Source: Streptomyces sp. S.PNR 29 (lineage in GTDB: Bacteria > Actinomycetota > Actinomycetes > Streptomycetales > Streptomycetaceae). Taken from it: a DNA stretch of 64,000 bases. A model generated the notes under the pieces. That model saw nothing but the letters and a program-made list of their open reading frames with translations. It was not told the DNA's origin and ran no database searches. Shown in pieces: positions 16,082 through 24,290 of this stretch. A program made the position numbers and the translations under genes. How positions within the stretch are numbered: the first letter of the stretch is position 1; each line of letters starts with the position of its first letter. The stretch is taken from positions 230,856 to 294,855 of the forward strand of contig NZ_JANUQM010000014.1 in NCBI RefSeq assembly GCF_030386795.1, in the 5' to 3' direction.

Positions 16082-17086
16082 TCAACGCGTTCCCTTCGCG
16101 GCGAACTCCGCGACGGCGTCGACGTTGTCCTTCGTCACGAACGCCGGTCCGGTCAGGACGGGCGCGGTGCCGCCACCGCTGACGTTGCCGTTGGTCTTGT
16201 ACAGCCACAGCGCGTCCACGGCGAGGTAGCCCTGCAGGTAGGGCTGCTGGTCGACCGCGAACTCGACCTTGCCGTCCTGGACGGCCTTCACCAGCTCCTT
16301 GTTGAGGTCGAAGGTCGCGACCTTGGCCTTGCTGCCGGCGTCGGACACCGACTGCACGGCGGTCAGCGCGATGGGGGCGCCGAGGGTGACCACCTGGTCG
16401 ATGGAGGAGTCCTGCTTGAGCTTGGCGGTGATCGTCGACTTCACGGACGGCATGTCGGTGCCGTTGACGTAGATCGTGTCCGTCTTGCCCTTGAAGCCCT
16501 TCTCCAGGCCGGCGCAGCGGGCCTCCAGGGCGACCTGCCCCTGCTCCTGGATGACGCACAGGGCGTGCTTGGCGCCGAGCTGGTTCAGCCGCTCGCCGAA
16601 GGCCTGGCCGGCGATGTTCTCGTCCTGGCCGAAGTACTCGAGCATGCCCAGCTCTTTCCACTGGTCGACGCCGGAGTTGAACCCGACGACCGGGATGCCG
16701 GCCGCCTTGGCCTTGGCCACCACCTTCTTCATGGCGTCCGGCTTGGCCGCGGTGAGCGCGATGCCGTCGACCTTCTGGTCGATCGCGTTCTGCACGAGGT
16801 TGGCCTGGTTTCCGGCGCTGGGGTCGCTGGAGTAGACGAGCTTGATGTTGTCCTTGGCGGCGGCGGCCTGTGCGCCCTTGCGGATCAGGTCCCAGAAGGT
16901 GTCGCCGGGGGAGGCGTGGGTGACCATGGCCACGGTCATGCGGGGGGTGGTGGCCTTCCCCGCGGACGCGGCTGCCCCGCCCTCCTCGGACTTCTTCCCG
17001 CCGCTGCTGCTGGAGCAGCCGGCGGCGAACAGGGTGCCGACCAGTACGGTGGCGGTCAGGGTGACGGCTCGGCTGTGTCTGTGCAT
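16082..17086 (-). CDS. Orphan sugar ABC transporter substrate-binding lipoprotein
   Basis: A 334-residue type-I periplasmic-binding protein (RbsB/IbpA-like). It has a signal peptide with a lipobox ending at C24 (LFAAGC) and a Ser/Gly/Lys-rich tether to about residue 47. The ligand domain has VDGIALTAAKPDAM, IPVVGFNSG, YFGQDENIAGQAFGERL and VDQQPYLQGYLAVD. This class carries ribose, inositol and related sugars. No ATPase or permease gene is near, so it must work with a transporter encoded elsewhere, or as a binding or sensing protein. It shares the LacI operator (17177-17192, about 90 nt upstream) with the cyclitol operon, so its ligand is probably the same cyclitol. Confidence 0.9.
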   Translation of the reverse strand: MHRHSRAVTLTATVLVGTLFAAGCSSSSGGKKSEEGGAAASAGKATTPRMTVAMVTHASPGDTFWDLIRKGAQAAAAKDNIKLVYSSDPSAGNQANLVQNAIDQKVDGIALTAAKPDAMKKVVAKAKAAGIPVVGFNSGVDQWKELGMLEYFGQDENIAGQAFGERLNQLGAKHALCVIQEQGQVALEARCAGLEKGFKGKTDTIYVNGTDMPSVKSTITAKLKQDSSIDQVVTLGAPIALTAVQSVSDAGSKAKVATFDLNKELVKAVQDGKVEFAVDQQPYLQGYLAVDALWLYKTNGNVSGGGTAPVLTGPAFVTKDNVDAVAEFAAKGTR

Positions 17087-17175
17087 GTCCCTCGCACCTC
17101 GCTGTGCTGGTCAGGGTGGGTGTCCATATGGGTCACGGTGACTGGTGCATCTGGGTCACGGTGACTGGCGCGCTT

Positions 17176-17193
17176 CACTAGCGCGCTCTAGTG
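17176..17193. promoter_or_regulatory. LacI-type operator, copy 2 (orphan binding-protein gene)
   Basis: CACTAGCGCGCTCTAGTG, an 18-bp palindrome with 16 of 18 symmetric positions, containing the same 16-mer as 14804-14819. It is 90 bp upstream of the binding-protein start at 17086. The remaining gap to 17500 shows no supported gene. Confidence 0.75.
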
Positions 17194-17499
17194 GCACGTA
17201 ACTATGAGGCCGCCCGTCGGTGATGTCAACGGTTATGTCAGGACGTACCAACAAAGGCTCCGGCATGGGTGGCGCCCCTGCCGGGGCGGCTTCGGCGCGG
17301 CGTGCCCGTACCGCGGGAGCGGGCCGCGGCGCCGGAGGCGGTGTGCGGCGGGCCGAGGGGGCCGACGCGCGGGAGTTCGCGGTCGGCGCGGGCATCACGG
17401 CCCCGATCGTCGCCGCCGCGTCCACCGCCGGTCACGCCGGTGGCGGGTGCTTGGCGCCTTCTGCCGGTCCGCGCTGGACGGCGTCGGTCCTCGCGCAAT

Positions 17500-17513
17500 T
17501 TTTGAACACGTTC
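17500..17513. promoter_or_regulatory. Palindrome TTGAACACGTTCAA upstream of a membrane-protein gene
   Basis: Perfect 6-bp arms TTGAAC/GTTCAA around AC, 24 bp before the ATG at 17538. This form is common for TetR-family operators and could cover the promoter. No TetR gene is in the window. Confidence 0.5.
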
Positions 17514-17537
17514 AAGAACTGGGCGTAGAGTGCCCGC

Positions 17538-18059
17538 ATGAGCGACAGAGCCGCCCTGCTGAGGGGCATCCGCGTGTGGCTGGTCTTCTTCGTCGTCTGC
17601 CTGGTGCTCAGCGGCGCCACGGCCTTCCCCCTGGTGCACGAACTGCGCTGGACCGAGGACCTGCTGCGGTCCCTGTCCGTACCCGAGCACCTGCCGGGGC
17701 TCATGGACTGGATCGAGCGCGTCCGGCGCGGCCTCGACGAGACCGACGCCGAGCACCCCTTCGTGCTGTACGGCACGGACTGGCTGGCCTTCGCCCACCT
17801 CGTCATCGCGGTCGCCTTCTACGGCCCCTACCGCGACCCGGTCCGCAACATCTGGGTCGTCGAGTTCGCGATGATCGCCTGCGCCGGGATCATCCCGCTC
17901 GCCCTGATCTGCGGCCCGATCCGGGAGATCCCCTTGTGGTGGTCGGTGATCGACATGTCGTTCGGAGTCTTCGGGGTCATTCCGCTGTATGTCGTCCGCA
18001 GGAAGATCAAGCGGCTGGAGGCGCTCACCCCGGGTGCTGTTCCGGCCCTGGCCACTTGA
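17538..18059 (+). CDS. Four-helix integral membrane protein of unknown function
   Basis: 173 residues with four hydrophobic helices at roughly 11-31, 80-98, 103-126 and 132-152, and a basic C-terminal tail (VVRRKIKRLEAL). Loop 1 is acidic and about 45 residues long. It has no motif that I recognise. The start is ATG 17538; the preceding palindrome TTGAACACGTTCAA suggests repression by a TetR-type regulator encoded elsewhere. The gene is monocistronic: the next gene is on the opposite strand. Confidence 0.75.
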   Translation: MSDRAALLRGIRVWLVFFVVCLVLSGATAFPLVHELRWTEDLLRSLSVPEHLPGLMDWIERVRRGLDETDAEHPFVLYGTDWLAFAHLVIAVAFYGPYRDPVRNIWVVEFAMIACAGIIPLALICGPIREIPLWWSVIDMSFGVFGVIPLYVVRRKIKRLEALTPGAVPALAT

Positions 18060-18110
18060 GGGCGTCCGGCCCGATCCGTCCGGCGGCCGGATCGGTCGAC
18101 GCGTGGGTGA

Positions 18111-18821
18111 TCAGTCGGCGTTCTTCTGCCGAGCCGCACGGTCGAGCTCCCGGGTGAGCGCGTCCTCGCCCCGGCCGACCAGGATCTTCTCGATGCTGTG
18201 GTCGTCGTGCCGGGAGATCCGCTCGCCCTGGGCGAAGCCGTCGGTGCCGAGGACGCGCCCGCACCACTCCCCACGGCCCACCACGTGGTCGTCGAACGGT
18301 ACGACCGCGCCCTCGCCGAGGGCCACCCAGCGGTCCTCCTCCCAGCGCAGGGCGAGGATGTAGGTGTGGCCGGGGACGACGCGCGGGGCGGCTCCGGTGA
18401 GCTCGTCGACGCGGGTGGCGCCGTCGGAGCGGAGGACCTTCCAGCCGGGGGCGACGTAGTCGACGGTGGAGCCGACCGCGGGGTGCGAACGGGCGCGGGA
18501 GGTGAAGGCGACGGCTTCCCGGGTCAGTTCGACGGTGCGCTCCAGCTGGTAGCGGTACGCGCCGGCGGGCAGCTCCTCGCGGTCGCTCTCCCGTTCCCGG
18601 ACGGCGCGTCCCACGATCACGACATCGGCGTGGCGGACCCAGTCCCGTGCCGTCGCGGACGGATACCGCTGGACCGGGAGCCCGCAGCCGTTGACGGTGT
18701 CGAGGCCCCGCCAGCCGGTCAGCACGCCGGCGACGACGCCGACGGCGGCGAGAACCACGACGACCGGGCGGCCCAGCGCGTGAAGTAAGGAACTGTTGGA
18801 GCCTGTGAGGTTTCTGAACAC
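18111..18821 (-). CDS. Membrane-anchored extracytoplasmic protein of unknown function, with a TTA codon
   Basis: About 236 residues: a short N-terminus, one hydrophobic helix (LGRPVVVVLAAVGVVAGVLTG, ~16-36) and then a mainly polar domain with strand-like stretches (VVIVGRAV, YRYQLERTVEL, HTYILALRW) and a conserved-looking GEWCGR. The architecture suggests an exported domain anchored in the membrane. I do not recognise the family. The best start is GTG 18821, although its ribosome-binding site is poor. With that start, codon 12 is TTA (18786-18788), the leucine codon read only by the bldA tRNA in Streptomyces, so translation would be delayed to aerial development. A later start would remove the TTA codon. 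Confidence 0.6.
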   Translation of the reverse strand: MFRNLTGSNSSLLHALGRPVVVVLAAVGVVAGVLTGWRGLDTVNGCGLPVQRYPSATARDWVRHADVVIVGRAVRERESDREELPAGAYRYQLERTVELTREAVAFTSRARSHPAVGSTVDYVAPGWKVLRSDGATRVDELTGAAPRVVPGHTYILALRWEEDRWVALGEGAVVPFDDHVVGRGEWCGRVLGTDGFAQGERISRHDDHSIEKILVGRGEDALTRELDRAARQKNAD

Positions 18822-19129
18822 CTGCTGATCTTGGTCCGGCGGTGATCGATCCGACGTGGTGGAAGCCACACCTCCGGCCACAGCAGTGTTACAGACCGAG
18901 GCGGCCTTCTGTTCTGCGTCCGGCCAGATCCCGGCGGAAAAAGTGTTATCCGGCCCGCCTTCACCCCGTCTCCCCTCCCGTCCCTCACGTCCCTCACACA
19001 GGGAGGCGCCTTCATGTACCGCCCGTACCGGGAACAGGCTGTGATCCCCGACATTGCCCACGGCACAGGCTCGGCTGAGAAGGTGCGGTAGGGCAGCAGG
19101 TGACCCAGGGGACCCCGGAGGGGACGTAC

Positions 19130-20806
19130 GTGGACGAAAGGGCCGGGCGGCAGTGGCGCTCCACCATCGCGGCGGCGCAGGCCGGTGACCGGCAGGCGCT
19201 GGACGAGCTGGTCGCGGGCTGGCTGCCGCTGGTCTACAACGTCGTCGGCCGCGCCCTGAACGGCCACGCCGACGTCGACGACGTCGTCCAGGAGACCATG
19301 CTGCGCGCCGTCGGCAACCTGGGCTCGCTGCGCGATCCGGACAGCTTCCGGTCCTGGCTGGTGGCGATCGCCATGCGGCAGATCCGGGACCGGGCCCGGC
19401 GCAGGTCCCCGTCGGAACAGCTGGACGAGGGGACGGCCCGGGAGGCCGCCGACTTCGCCGAGCTCAGCGTGCTGCGGCTGCAGCTGGAGGGGCAGCGGCG
19501 CGAGGTCGCCGAGGCGGTGCGGTGGCTCGACGACGAGGACCGGCAGCTGCTGTCACTGTGGTGGCTGGAGGTCGCCGGCGAGCTGACCCGGCGTGAACTG
19601 GCGGCCGCCGTCGGCATCACCCGGCAGCACGCCGCCGTACGCGTCCAGCGGATGAAGGAGCGCCTGGAGACCGCCCGCGGCATCGTGCGCGCCCTCGACG
19701 GTGCCTGCCCCGAGCTGCGCGAGCTGACCGCCCGCTGGAACGGCCGCCCCGACTCGGTGTGGCGCAAGCGGCTGGCCCGGCACGTCCGGGGCTGCGCCTA
19801 CTGCGGCGACACCCGCGAGTCCGTCGTACCGGCGGAGCGGCTCCTCGTCGGGATCGCGCTGGTCCCGGTCCCCGTCGGCTTCACGCTGTCACTGGCCTTC
19901 GGTGGCAAGACGGCCGTGGCCGCCACGTCGGCGGGCTGGTCCGCCAAGCTGCTCGGGGCGCTGACCAAGCCGGCCGTCGCGATGACGGCGGGCGCGACGA
20001 TCGTCGCGGGCGGCGCGTACGTCGTGACGCAGACGCCCGACGCCCCGCCCCCGCGCGCGGCCGTCACCCCCACCGCGGCGACCTCTCCGGCCGCCCCGCC
20101 GCCACCGTCCGCGGAGCCCACGCCCACGCCGACCCCGACCCCGACCCCGACCCCGTCGCCCACGCCGAAGGCCGACCTGTACGGCACCGTCGTCGACGCC
20201 GTCGACCGGGCTCCGGACCCGAACGCGCGCCCCGCCGCCCTGCCGCACCGCCCCGAGTCCGGGATCACCAGCACCGGGGGCCCGATGGCCGTGATGCAGC
20301 ACCGCGGGGAGAGCGTGACCCTGACCGGCCGGGGCTACGTGCTGGTGCGCTGGCAGATCTCGCCCAAGTACCGGCCCGGCGCCGTGGTCATGCCGGCCTG
20401 GACCGGCCTGAAGGGCAAGCTCTTCCACGTCGCCTCCGGCGGTGGCCGCCGTATGGACGACCCTCTCCAGGGCAGCCCCGGCGGCTACGCGACCGGTATG
20501 GGCGGCCCGGACATCGGCTGGGCCGTCCTGCCGTCCGGCACCCAGCAGATGTGGCAGAACGAGTACTTCTACCTCGACGGCACCGTCACCCTCATCCAGA
20601 ACGAACGCGGCTGCGACTACGGCATCACCGTCTTCCCGTCGAGCTGGGAGGCGGCGAACAAGGACGTCAACACCGGGCCCGACCAGGGCGCCATCCGCTA
20701 CGGCCTGGTCCGCGACAACGGCGAGGACACCGCCCCCGTGCCGCAGTACGTCACCCGCGGGACTCCGGCCGATCCCGCGACGGTGCCTCAGCGTTCCCGC
20801 GTGTAG
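19130..20806 (+). CDS. ECF sigma factor fused to zinc finger, membrane helix and extracellular domain
   Basis: 558 residues in one chain. Sigma-2 is at about 25-90 (DVDDVVQETMLRAV, FRSWLVAIAMRQIRDRARR) and sigma-4 at 125-180 (RRELAAAVGITRQHAAVRVQRMKERL). A HxxxCxxC motif (H218, C222, C225), as in zinc-binding anti-sigma factors, follows. After two hydrophobic stretches (about 237-256 and 281-300) come a Pro/Thr linker (304-346) and a C-terminal domain of about 210 residues that would lie outside the cell. The architecture suggests a membrane-held sigma factor controlled by its own sensor. GTG 19130 has GGAGGGG 6 nt upstream, better than GTG 19100. The 3' end overlaps the convergent GDPD gene by 56 nt. 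Confidence 0.85.
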   Translation: MDERAGRQWRSTIAAAQAGDRQALDELVAGWLPLVYNVVGRALNGHADVDDVVQETMLRAVGNLGSLRDPDSFRSWLVAIAMRQIRDRARRRSPSEQLDEGTAREAADFAELSVLRLQLEGQRREVAEAVRWLDDEDRQLLSLWWLEVAGELTRRELAAAVGITRQHAAVRVQRMKERLETARGIVRALDGACPELRELTARWNGRPDSVWRKRLARHVRGCAYCGDTRESVVPAERLLVGIALVPVPVGFTLSLAFGGKTAVAATSAGWSAKLLGALTKPAVAMTAGATIVAGGAYVVTQTPDAPPPRAAVTPTAATSPAAPPPPSAEPTPTPTPTPTPTPSPTPKADLYGTVVDAVDRAPDPNARPAALPHRPESGITSTGGPMAVMQHRGESVTLTGRGYVLVRWQISPKYRPGAVVMPAWTGLKGKLFHVASGGGRRMDDPLQGSPGGYATGMGGPDIGWAVLPSGTQQMWQNEYFYLDGTVTLIQNERGCDYGITVFPSSWEAANKDVNTGPDQGAIRYGLVRDNGEDTAPVPQYVTRGTPADPATVPQRSRV

Positions 20807-21512
20807 CGCTGCCGCGTACGGCGGTTCCGCGCAGCGCGGTGAGCGTGTCGATGCGGTTGGTGGTGATCGAGTCGACCCCGGCACCGAGGAGGCGGCGCAT
20901 CGAGCGGCGGGTGTCGGGGGTCCACACGGACAGCAGGTAGCCGTCGCGGTGGACCCGGTCGGCGATGGCCGCGTCCACCAGTCCGAAGCGGTAGTTGAGC
21001 CACCGCGGCCGCACCGCGTCCAGCAGCGCGGGCCGCGGCGGCGCCAGCGTCGTCCAGGTCAGCGCGATCTCGGCGGCCGGGTCGGCGGCGCGCACGGCGA
21101 GCATGGCGGCGGCGCCCGCGCAGTAGTACACGCGGTCCTGCGCCCCGCACTCGCGTACGACGTCCACAACCCGGCGGACCGCCCGCAGGCCGGGGCTGCC
21201 GGGCAGGTCCAGCATGACGCGGCTGCCGTCGGTCGCGGTCAGCGCCTCGGCGAGCGTCGGCACCCGGCCGTCCGTCAGCCCGCGCACCTCGGCCGCCGAC
21301 AGCGCGAGCAGCGGACGGTCCTGTTCCCACAGCCGCTTCAGCGTCTCGTCGTGCAGCAGCACGGGCACGCCGTCCCGGGTGAGCCGTACGTCGATCTCGA
21401 CCGCGTCCGCGCCCAGGGCGAGCGCGGAACGCAGCGAGTCGATCGTGTTCTCACGAACGCGGTAGGGGTCGCCGCGGTGGGCGACGGCGGTCACGGTGCG
21501 CGGGGTGGTCAT
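20751..21512 (-). CDS. Glycerophosphodiester phosphodiesterase
   Basis: A 253-residue GDPD-family TIM barrel that hydrolyses glycerophosphodiesters to glycerol 3-phosphate and an alcohol. The catalytic His and metal ligands are in AHRGDPYRVRENT (HRG...EN) and VEIDVRLTRDGVPVLLHD. The end of the barrel has LLSVWTPDT and VDSITTNRID. It has no signal peptide, so it is cytoplasmic. It starts 17 nt after the adenosine deaminase stop on the same strand and is probably cotranscribed with it. Its last ~18 codons (TRGNAEAPSRDRPESRG) run into the 3' end of the opposite-strand sigma gene and look like an accidental extension. Confidence 0.88.
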   Translation of the reverse strand: MTTPRTVTAVAHRGDPYRVRENTIDSLRSALALGADAVEIDVRLTRDGVPVLLHDETLKRLWEQDRPLLALSAAEVRGLTDGRVPTLAEALTATDGSRVMLDLPGSPGLRAVRRVVDVVRECGAQDRVYYCAGAAAMLAVRAADPAAEIALTWTTLAPPRPALLDAVRPRWLNYRFGLVDAAIADRVHRDGYLLSVWTPDTRRSMRRLLGAGVDSITTNRIDTLTALRGTAVRGSATRGNAEAPSRDRPESRG

Positions 21513-21529
21513 GGCGTGTCCCGTGGGTG

Positions 21530-22591
21530 TCAGCGGGCGAGCCAGGCCGCGGTGTGGGCGTCGATCTCGTCCTTGATCCTGGCCTTGCCCGGCTCGTCGA
21601 GGAAGGACGCCTCGACCGCGTTCTTGGCCAGCTCGGCCAGACCCCGCTCGTCGAGGTCGAGCAGGCGGGCGGCGACCGCGTACTCGTTGTTCAGGTCGGT
21701 GCCGAACATCGGCGGGTCGTCGGAGTTGACGGTGACGAGGATCCCCGCCTTCACGAACTCCTTGACGGGGTGCTCGTCGAGCGTGCGGACCGCGCGCGTG
21801 GCGATGTTCGACGTCGGGCACACCTCCAGCGGGATCCGGTGCTCGGCGAGGTGCGCGAGCAGCTTCGGGTCCTGCGCGGAGCTGGTGCCGTGCCCGATGC
21901 GCTCGGCGCGCAGGTGGGTGAGGGCGTCCCACACCGTCTCCGGGCCGGTGGTCTCGCCGGCGTGCGGCACGGAGTGCAGTCCGGCGGCGATGGCCTGGTC
22001 GAAGTACGGCTTGAACTGCGGCCGCGGCACACCGATCTCGGGCCCGCCGAGCCCGAACGAGACCAGACCCTCGGGACGCAGCCGGTCGTCGGTGGCGAGC
22101 CGGACGGTCTCCTCGGCCGACACCAGCCCGGCCTCGCCGGGAATGTCGAAGCACCAGCGCAGCACGGTCCCGAACTCGGCCTCGGCCGACTTGCGGGCGT
22201 CCTCGATCGCGTCCATGAAGGCGCGCGCGTCGATGCCGCGGCGGGTGGAGGAGTACGGGGTGATGGTCAGTTCGGCGTAGCGCACCTGCTGCCGGGCCAG
22301 TTCACGGGCCACCTCGTACGTCAGCAGGCGGACGTCCTCCGGGGTGCGGATCAGGTCGACGACGGACAGGTACACCTCGACGAAGTGGGCGAAGTCCGTG
22401 AACGTGAAGTAGTCGGCCAGGGCCTCGGGGTCGGTGGGGACCTTGGAGTCGGGGTGGCGGGCCGCCAGCTCCGAGACGATCCGGGGGGAGGCGGAACCGA
22501 CGTGGTGCACGTGCAGTTCGGCCTTGGGCAGCGAGGCGATGAAGTCCCGCAGATCGCGCGGGGCACGTGCGTCGACGAGGTGCTCGGTCAA
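21530..22591 (-). CDS. add: Adenosine deaminase
   Basis: A 353-residue metal-dependent deaminase of the adenosine/AMP deaminase superfamily. It converts adenosine to inosine in purine salvage. Zinc ligands are H27 and H29 (ELHVHHVG), H210 in HAGE (210-213, whose Glu is the proton donor) and D291 in NSDDPP (289-294); H234 lies in RIGHG. The second residue group HHVGSAS replaces the usual HLDGS, as in a common actinobacterial branch, so adenine or a modified adenosine could be preferred. The start is TTG 22591, supported by GGAGG 6-7 nt upstream; no ATG or GTG is suitable. Confidence 0.88.
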   Translation of the reverse strand: MTEHLVDARAPRDLRDFIASLPKAELHVHHVGSASPRIVSELAARHPDSKVPTDPEALADYFTFTDFAHFVEVYLSVVDLIRTPEDVRLLTYEVARELARQQVRYAELTITPYSSTRRGIDARAFMDAIEDARKSAEAEFGTVLRWCFDIPGEAGLVSAEETVRLATDDRLRPEGLVSFGLGGPEIGVPRPQFKPYFDQAIAAGLHSVPHAGETTGPETVWDALTHLRAERIGHGTSSAQDPKLLAHLAEHRIPLEVCPTSNIATRAVRTLDEHPVKEFVKAGILVTVNSDDPPMFGTDLNNEYAVAARLLDLDERGLAELAKNAVEASFLDEPGKARIKDEIDAHTAAWLAR

Positions 22592-22760
22592 GGGTTCCTC
22601 CCCGGAACGGCGTCCCCGGACCGTGCGGACGGCGGGACGCGGGTGATCGGCTGATCGATGACTCCGGGTCATCGTAGGCGGTGGAGGAGGCGGGGTGAGG
22701 CGGCTGGGGGAAGGGTCCGGGGAGCCCCGCCGGGGAGGGGGCGGTGCGGGGCGGGGGCCA

Positions 22761-22828
22761 CGCCGGCCTCGCCGGGTGAGGAGGCGTGGAGTGCGGGTCA
22801 TGCCGGCCTCGTGGGTGCGGAGGCGTGG
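22761..22828. repeat. Imperfect 28-bp direct duplication in a 350-bp gap
   Basis: GCCGGCCTCG followed by a GAGGCGTGG-type end occurs at 22761-22789 and 22801-22828. The gap 22592-22943 is otherwise GC-rich sequence with no believable gene. It must hold the promoters of the divergent adenosine deaminase and membrane-protein genes. Confidence 0.4.
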
Positions 22829-22943
22829 GGGTCGGAGCGCGGGCCGGGCGCGGGACGGTGGGGCAGGTGGCGTGGGACCGGCGGTGGTGGGTGGCGAGGG
22901 AGGTCGTAGCATGGCGGCACGATCGATCCAGGGGGGACGCGAC

Positions 22944-23654
22944 ATGACGGACGCAGCGCAGCCGGGCGGGGACACCGCGGGCGGCCACGACCCTTGGGCG
23001 CCCCCCGAGAGCAGGACGTCGCTGGAGAAGGGCCACGGCCCCGCCGCGGGTCAGCCGCCCCAGGTTCCGGGGCAGCCGCCTGCCGCCGGTGGGCCGCCCG
23101 CGCAGCAGCCGCCGTCCGTGCACGACCAGGCCACGATCGCCTCGATGCCGGCCACCGGGTTCGGCGCACCCGGCTACGCCCCGCCCGGCGGGGCCGCTCC
23201 GTTCGACGGCTCAGGGGCCGCGGTGCCGCCCCCGCCCGTCGCGCCCAACGGCCCCGGCGCTCCCGGCGGATACGGCTACCCCGGCTATCCGCAGGGCTAC
23301 GGCTGGCCCGGTATGCCCATGCAGCCGCAGAACGGCATGGGCATCGCGGCGATGGTGCTGGGCATCCTCTCCTGCTGCCTGTTCTGCCTGTACGGCGTGG
23401 TCTCGGTCGTGCTCGGCATCCTCGCCGTGGTCTTCGGGATCAAGGGCCGCAAGAAGGCCGAGCAGGGCCAGGCCGACAACCACGGCCAGGCCCAGGCCGG
23501 CCTCATCATGGGCGTCATCGGCATCGTCCTCGGCGTCGCGGTGATCGTCCTGATCGCCGTCGGCATCACGGCCGCCATCAACAGCGACCAGTCGGACGAG
23601 GACCCGTCCTACGGTGCCCTCGGCCCGTCGGTCACCGTCCTCGCCGACCGCTGA
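22944..23654 (+). CDS. Pro/Gly-rich DUF4190-type membrane protein
   Basis: 236 residues. The first ~125 are a disordered Pro/Gly/Gln/Tyr-rich cytoplasmic tail (GYGYPGYPQGYGWPG). Then NGMGIAAMVLGILSCCLFCLYGVVSVVLGILAVVFGIKGRKKA and a second hydrophobic pair follow, the small membrane domain often annotated DUF4190. It has two helical hairpins and a short acidic C-terminus. The function is unknown; such proteins are numerous in actinomycetes. The start ATG 22944 has GGGGGG upstream. A longer frame from 22695 exists but is basic low-complexity text. The next gene is a paralogue. Confidence 0.8.
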   Translation: MTDAAQPGGDTAGGHDPWAPPESRTSLEKGHGPAAGQPPQVPGQPPAAGGPPAQQPPSVHDQATIASMPATGFGAPGYAPPGGAAPFDGSGAAVPPPPVAPNGPGAPGGYGYPGYPQGYGWPGMPMQPQNGMGIAAMVLGILSCCLFCLYGVVSVVLGILAVVFGIKGRKKAEQGQADNHGQAQAGLIMGVIGIVLGVAVIVLIAVGITAAINSDQSDEDPSYGALGPSVTVLADR

Positions 23655-23784
23655 ACCCGTCGGGCGTCAACCTCCCGCACACCCTCCACACAGCACATCC
23701 CCGCAGGCCTCCGCAAAAGGGCCCCCTCCATGGCGAACAGGGCCATTACGATGCCTTGACTGTCAACGGAGGGGAGATCGTTTC

Positions 23785-24240
23785 ATGTCCGCCACCAATC
23801 CGCCGCCCGGCGGTTTCGGCCCGCCGTCCCAGCCCCCGCAGCAGCCTGCGCCGGGGTACGGCTACCCGCAGTCCGGCCCGGGGTACGGCTATCCGTCGGG
23901 TCCCGCGCACCCCGCCACGCCTCCCGCGGCCTACCCGCAGACGCCCGGCTACGCGATGCCCACGCAGCCGAGCAACGGCATGGGGACCACCGGACTGGTG
24001 CTGGGCATCATCGGCGTGGTGTGCAGCCTGACGTTCTTCCTGTGGTTCTTCGGCGTCGTCCTGGGCATCCTCGCGATCATCTTCGGCGCCATCGGCCGGG
24101 GGAAGGCGAACCGCGGCGAAGCCACCAACAAGGGCGCGGCGACCGCCGGTCTCGTCTGCGGCATCGTGGCCACCGTGCTCCTGCCGCTGCTGGGTTTCGT
24201 GCTCTTCGCGAGCATCATGGGCGGACTCGGCGCGGCCTGA
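23785..24240 (+). CDS. Pro/Gly-rich DUF4190-type membrane protein, paralogue
   Basis: 151 residues with the same plan as the gene before it: a Pro/Gly/Tyr-rich tail (APGYGYPQSGPGYGYPSG), then SNGMGTTGLVLGIIGVVCSLTFFLWFFGVVLGILAIIFGAIGRGKA and a final hydrophobic hairpin. The shared GxGxAxMVLGI/GTTGLVLGI, GVVLGILA and FGxxGRxKA positions show tandem duplication. ATG 23785 has GGAGGGGA 9 nt upstream. The 130-bp gap to the first copy contains no clear terminator, so cotranscription is possible. Function unknown. Confidence 0.8.
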   Translation: MSATNPPPGGFGPPSQPPQQPAPGYGYPQSGPGYGYPSGPAHPATPPAAYPQTPGYAMPTQPSNGMGTTGLVLGIIGVVCSLTFFLWFFGVVLGILAIIFGAIGRGKANRGEATNKGAATAGLVCGIVATVLLPLLGFVLFASIMGGLGAA

Positions 24241-24290
24241 ACGGGGCTCCGCTCGGCCACAGGGGGCCGGTCCGGGGACCGGCCCCTCGT

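Noticed and set aside
17220..17528. 102-codon plus-strand frame in the gap before the four-helix protein
   Set aside because: Ala/Gly/Arg-rich, no convincing ribosome-binding site, runs into the TTGAACACGTTCAA palindrome; a competing minus-strand frame is equally long.
22695..23654. Longer version of the first DUF4190-type protein
   Set aside because: The extra 83 codons are Arg/Gly low-complexity text, while ATG 22944 has a good ribosome-binding site.
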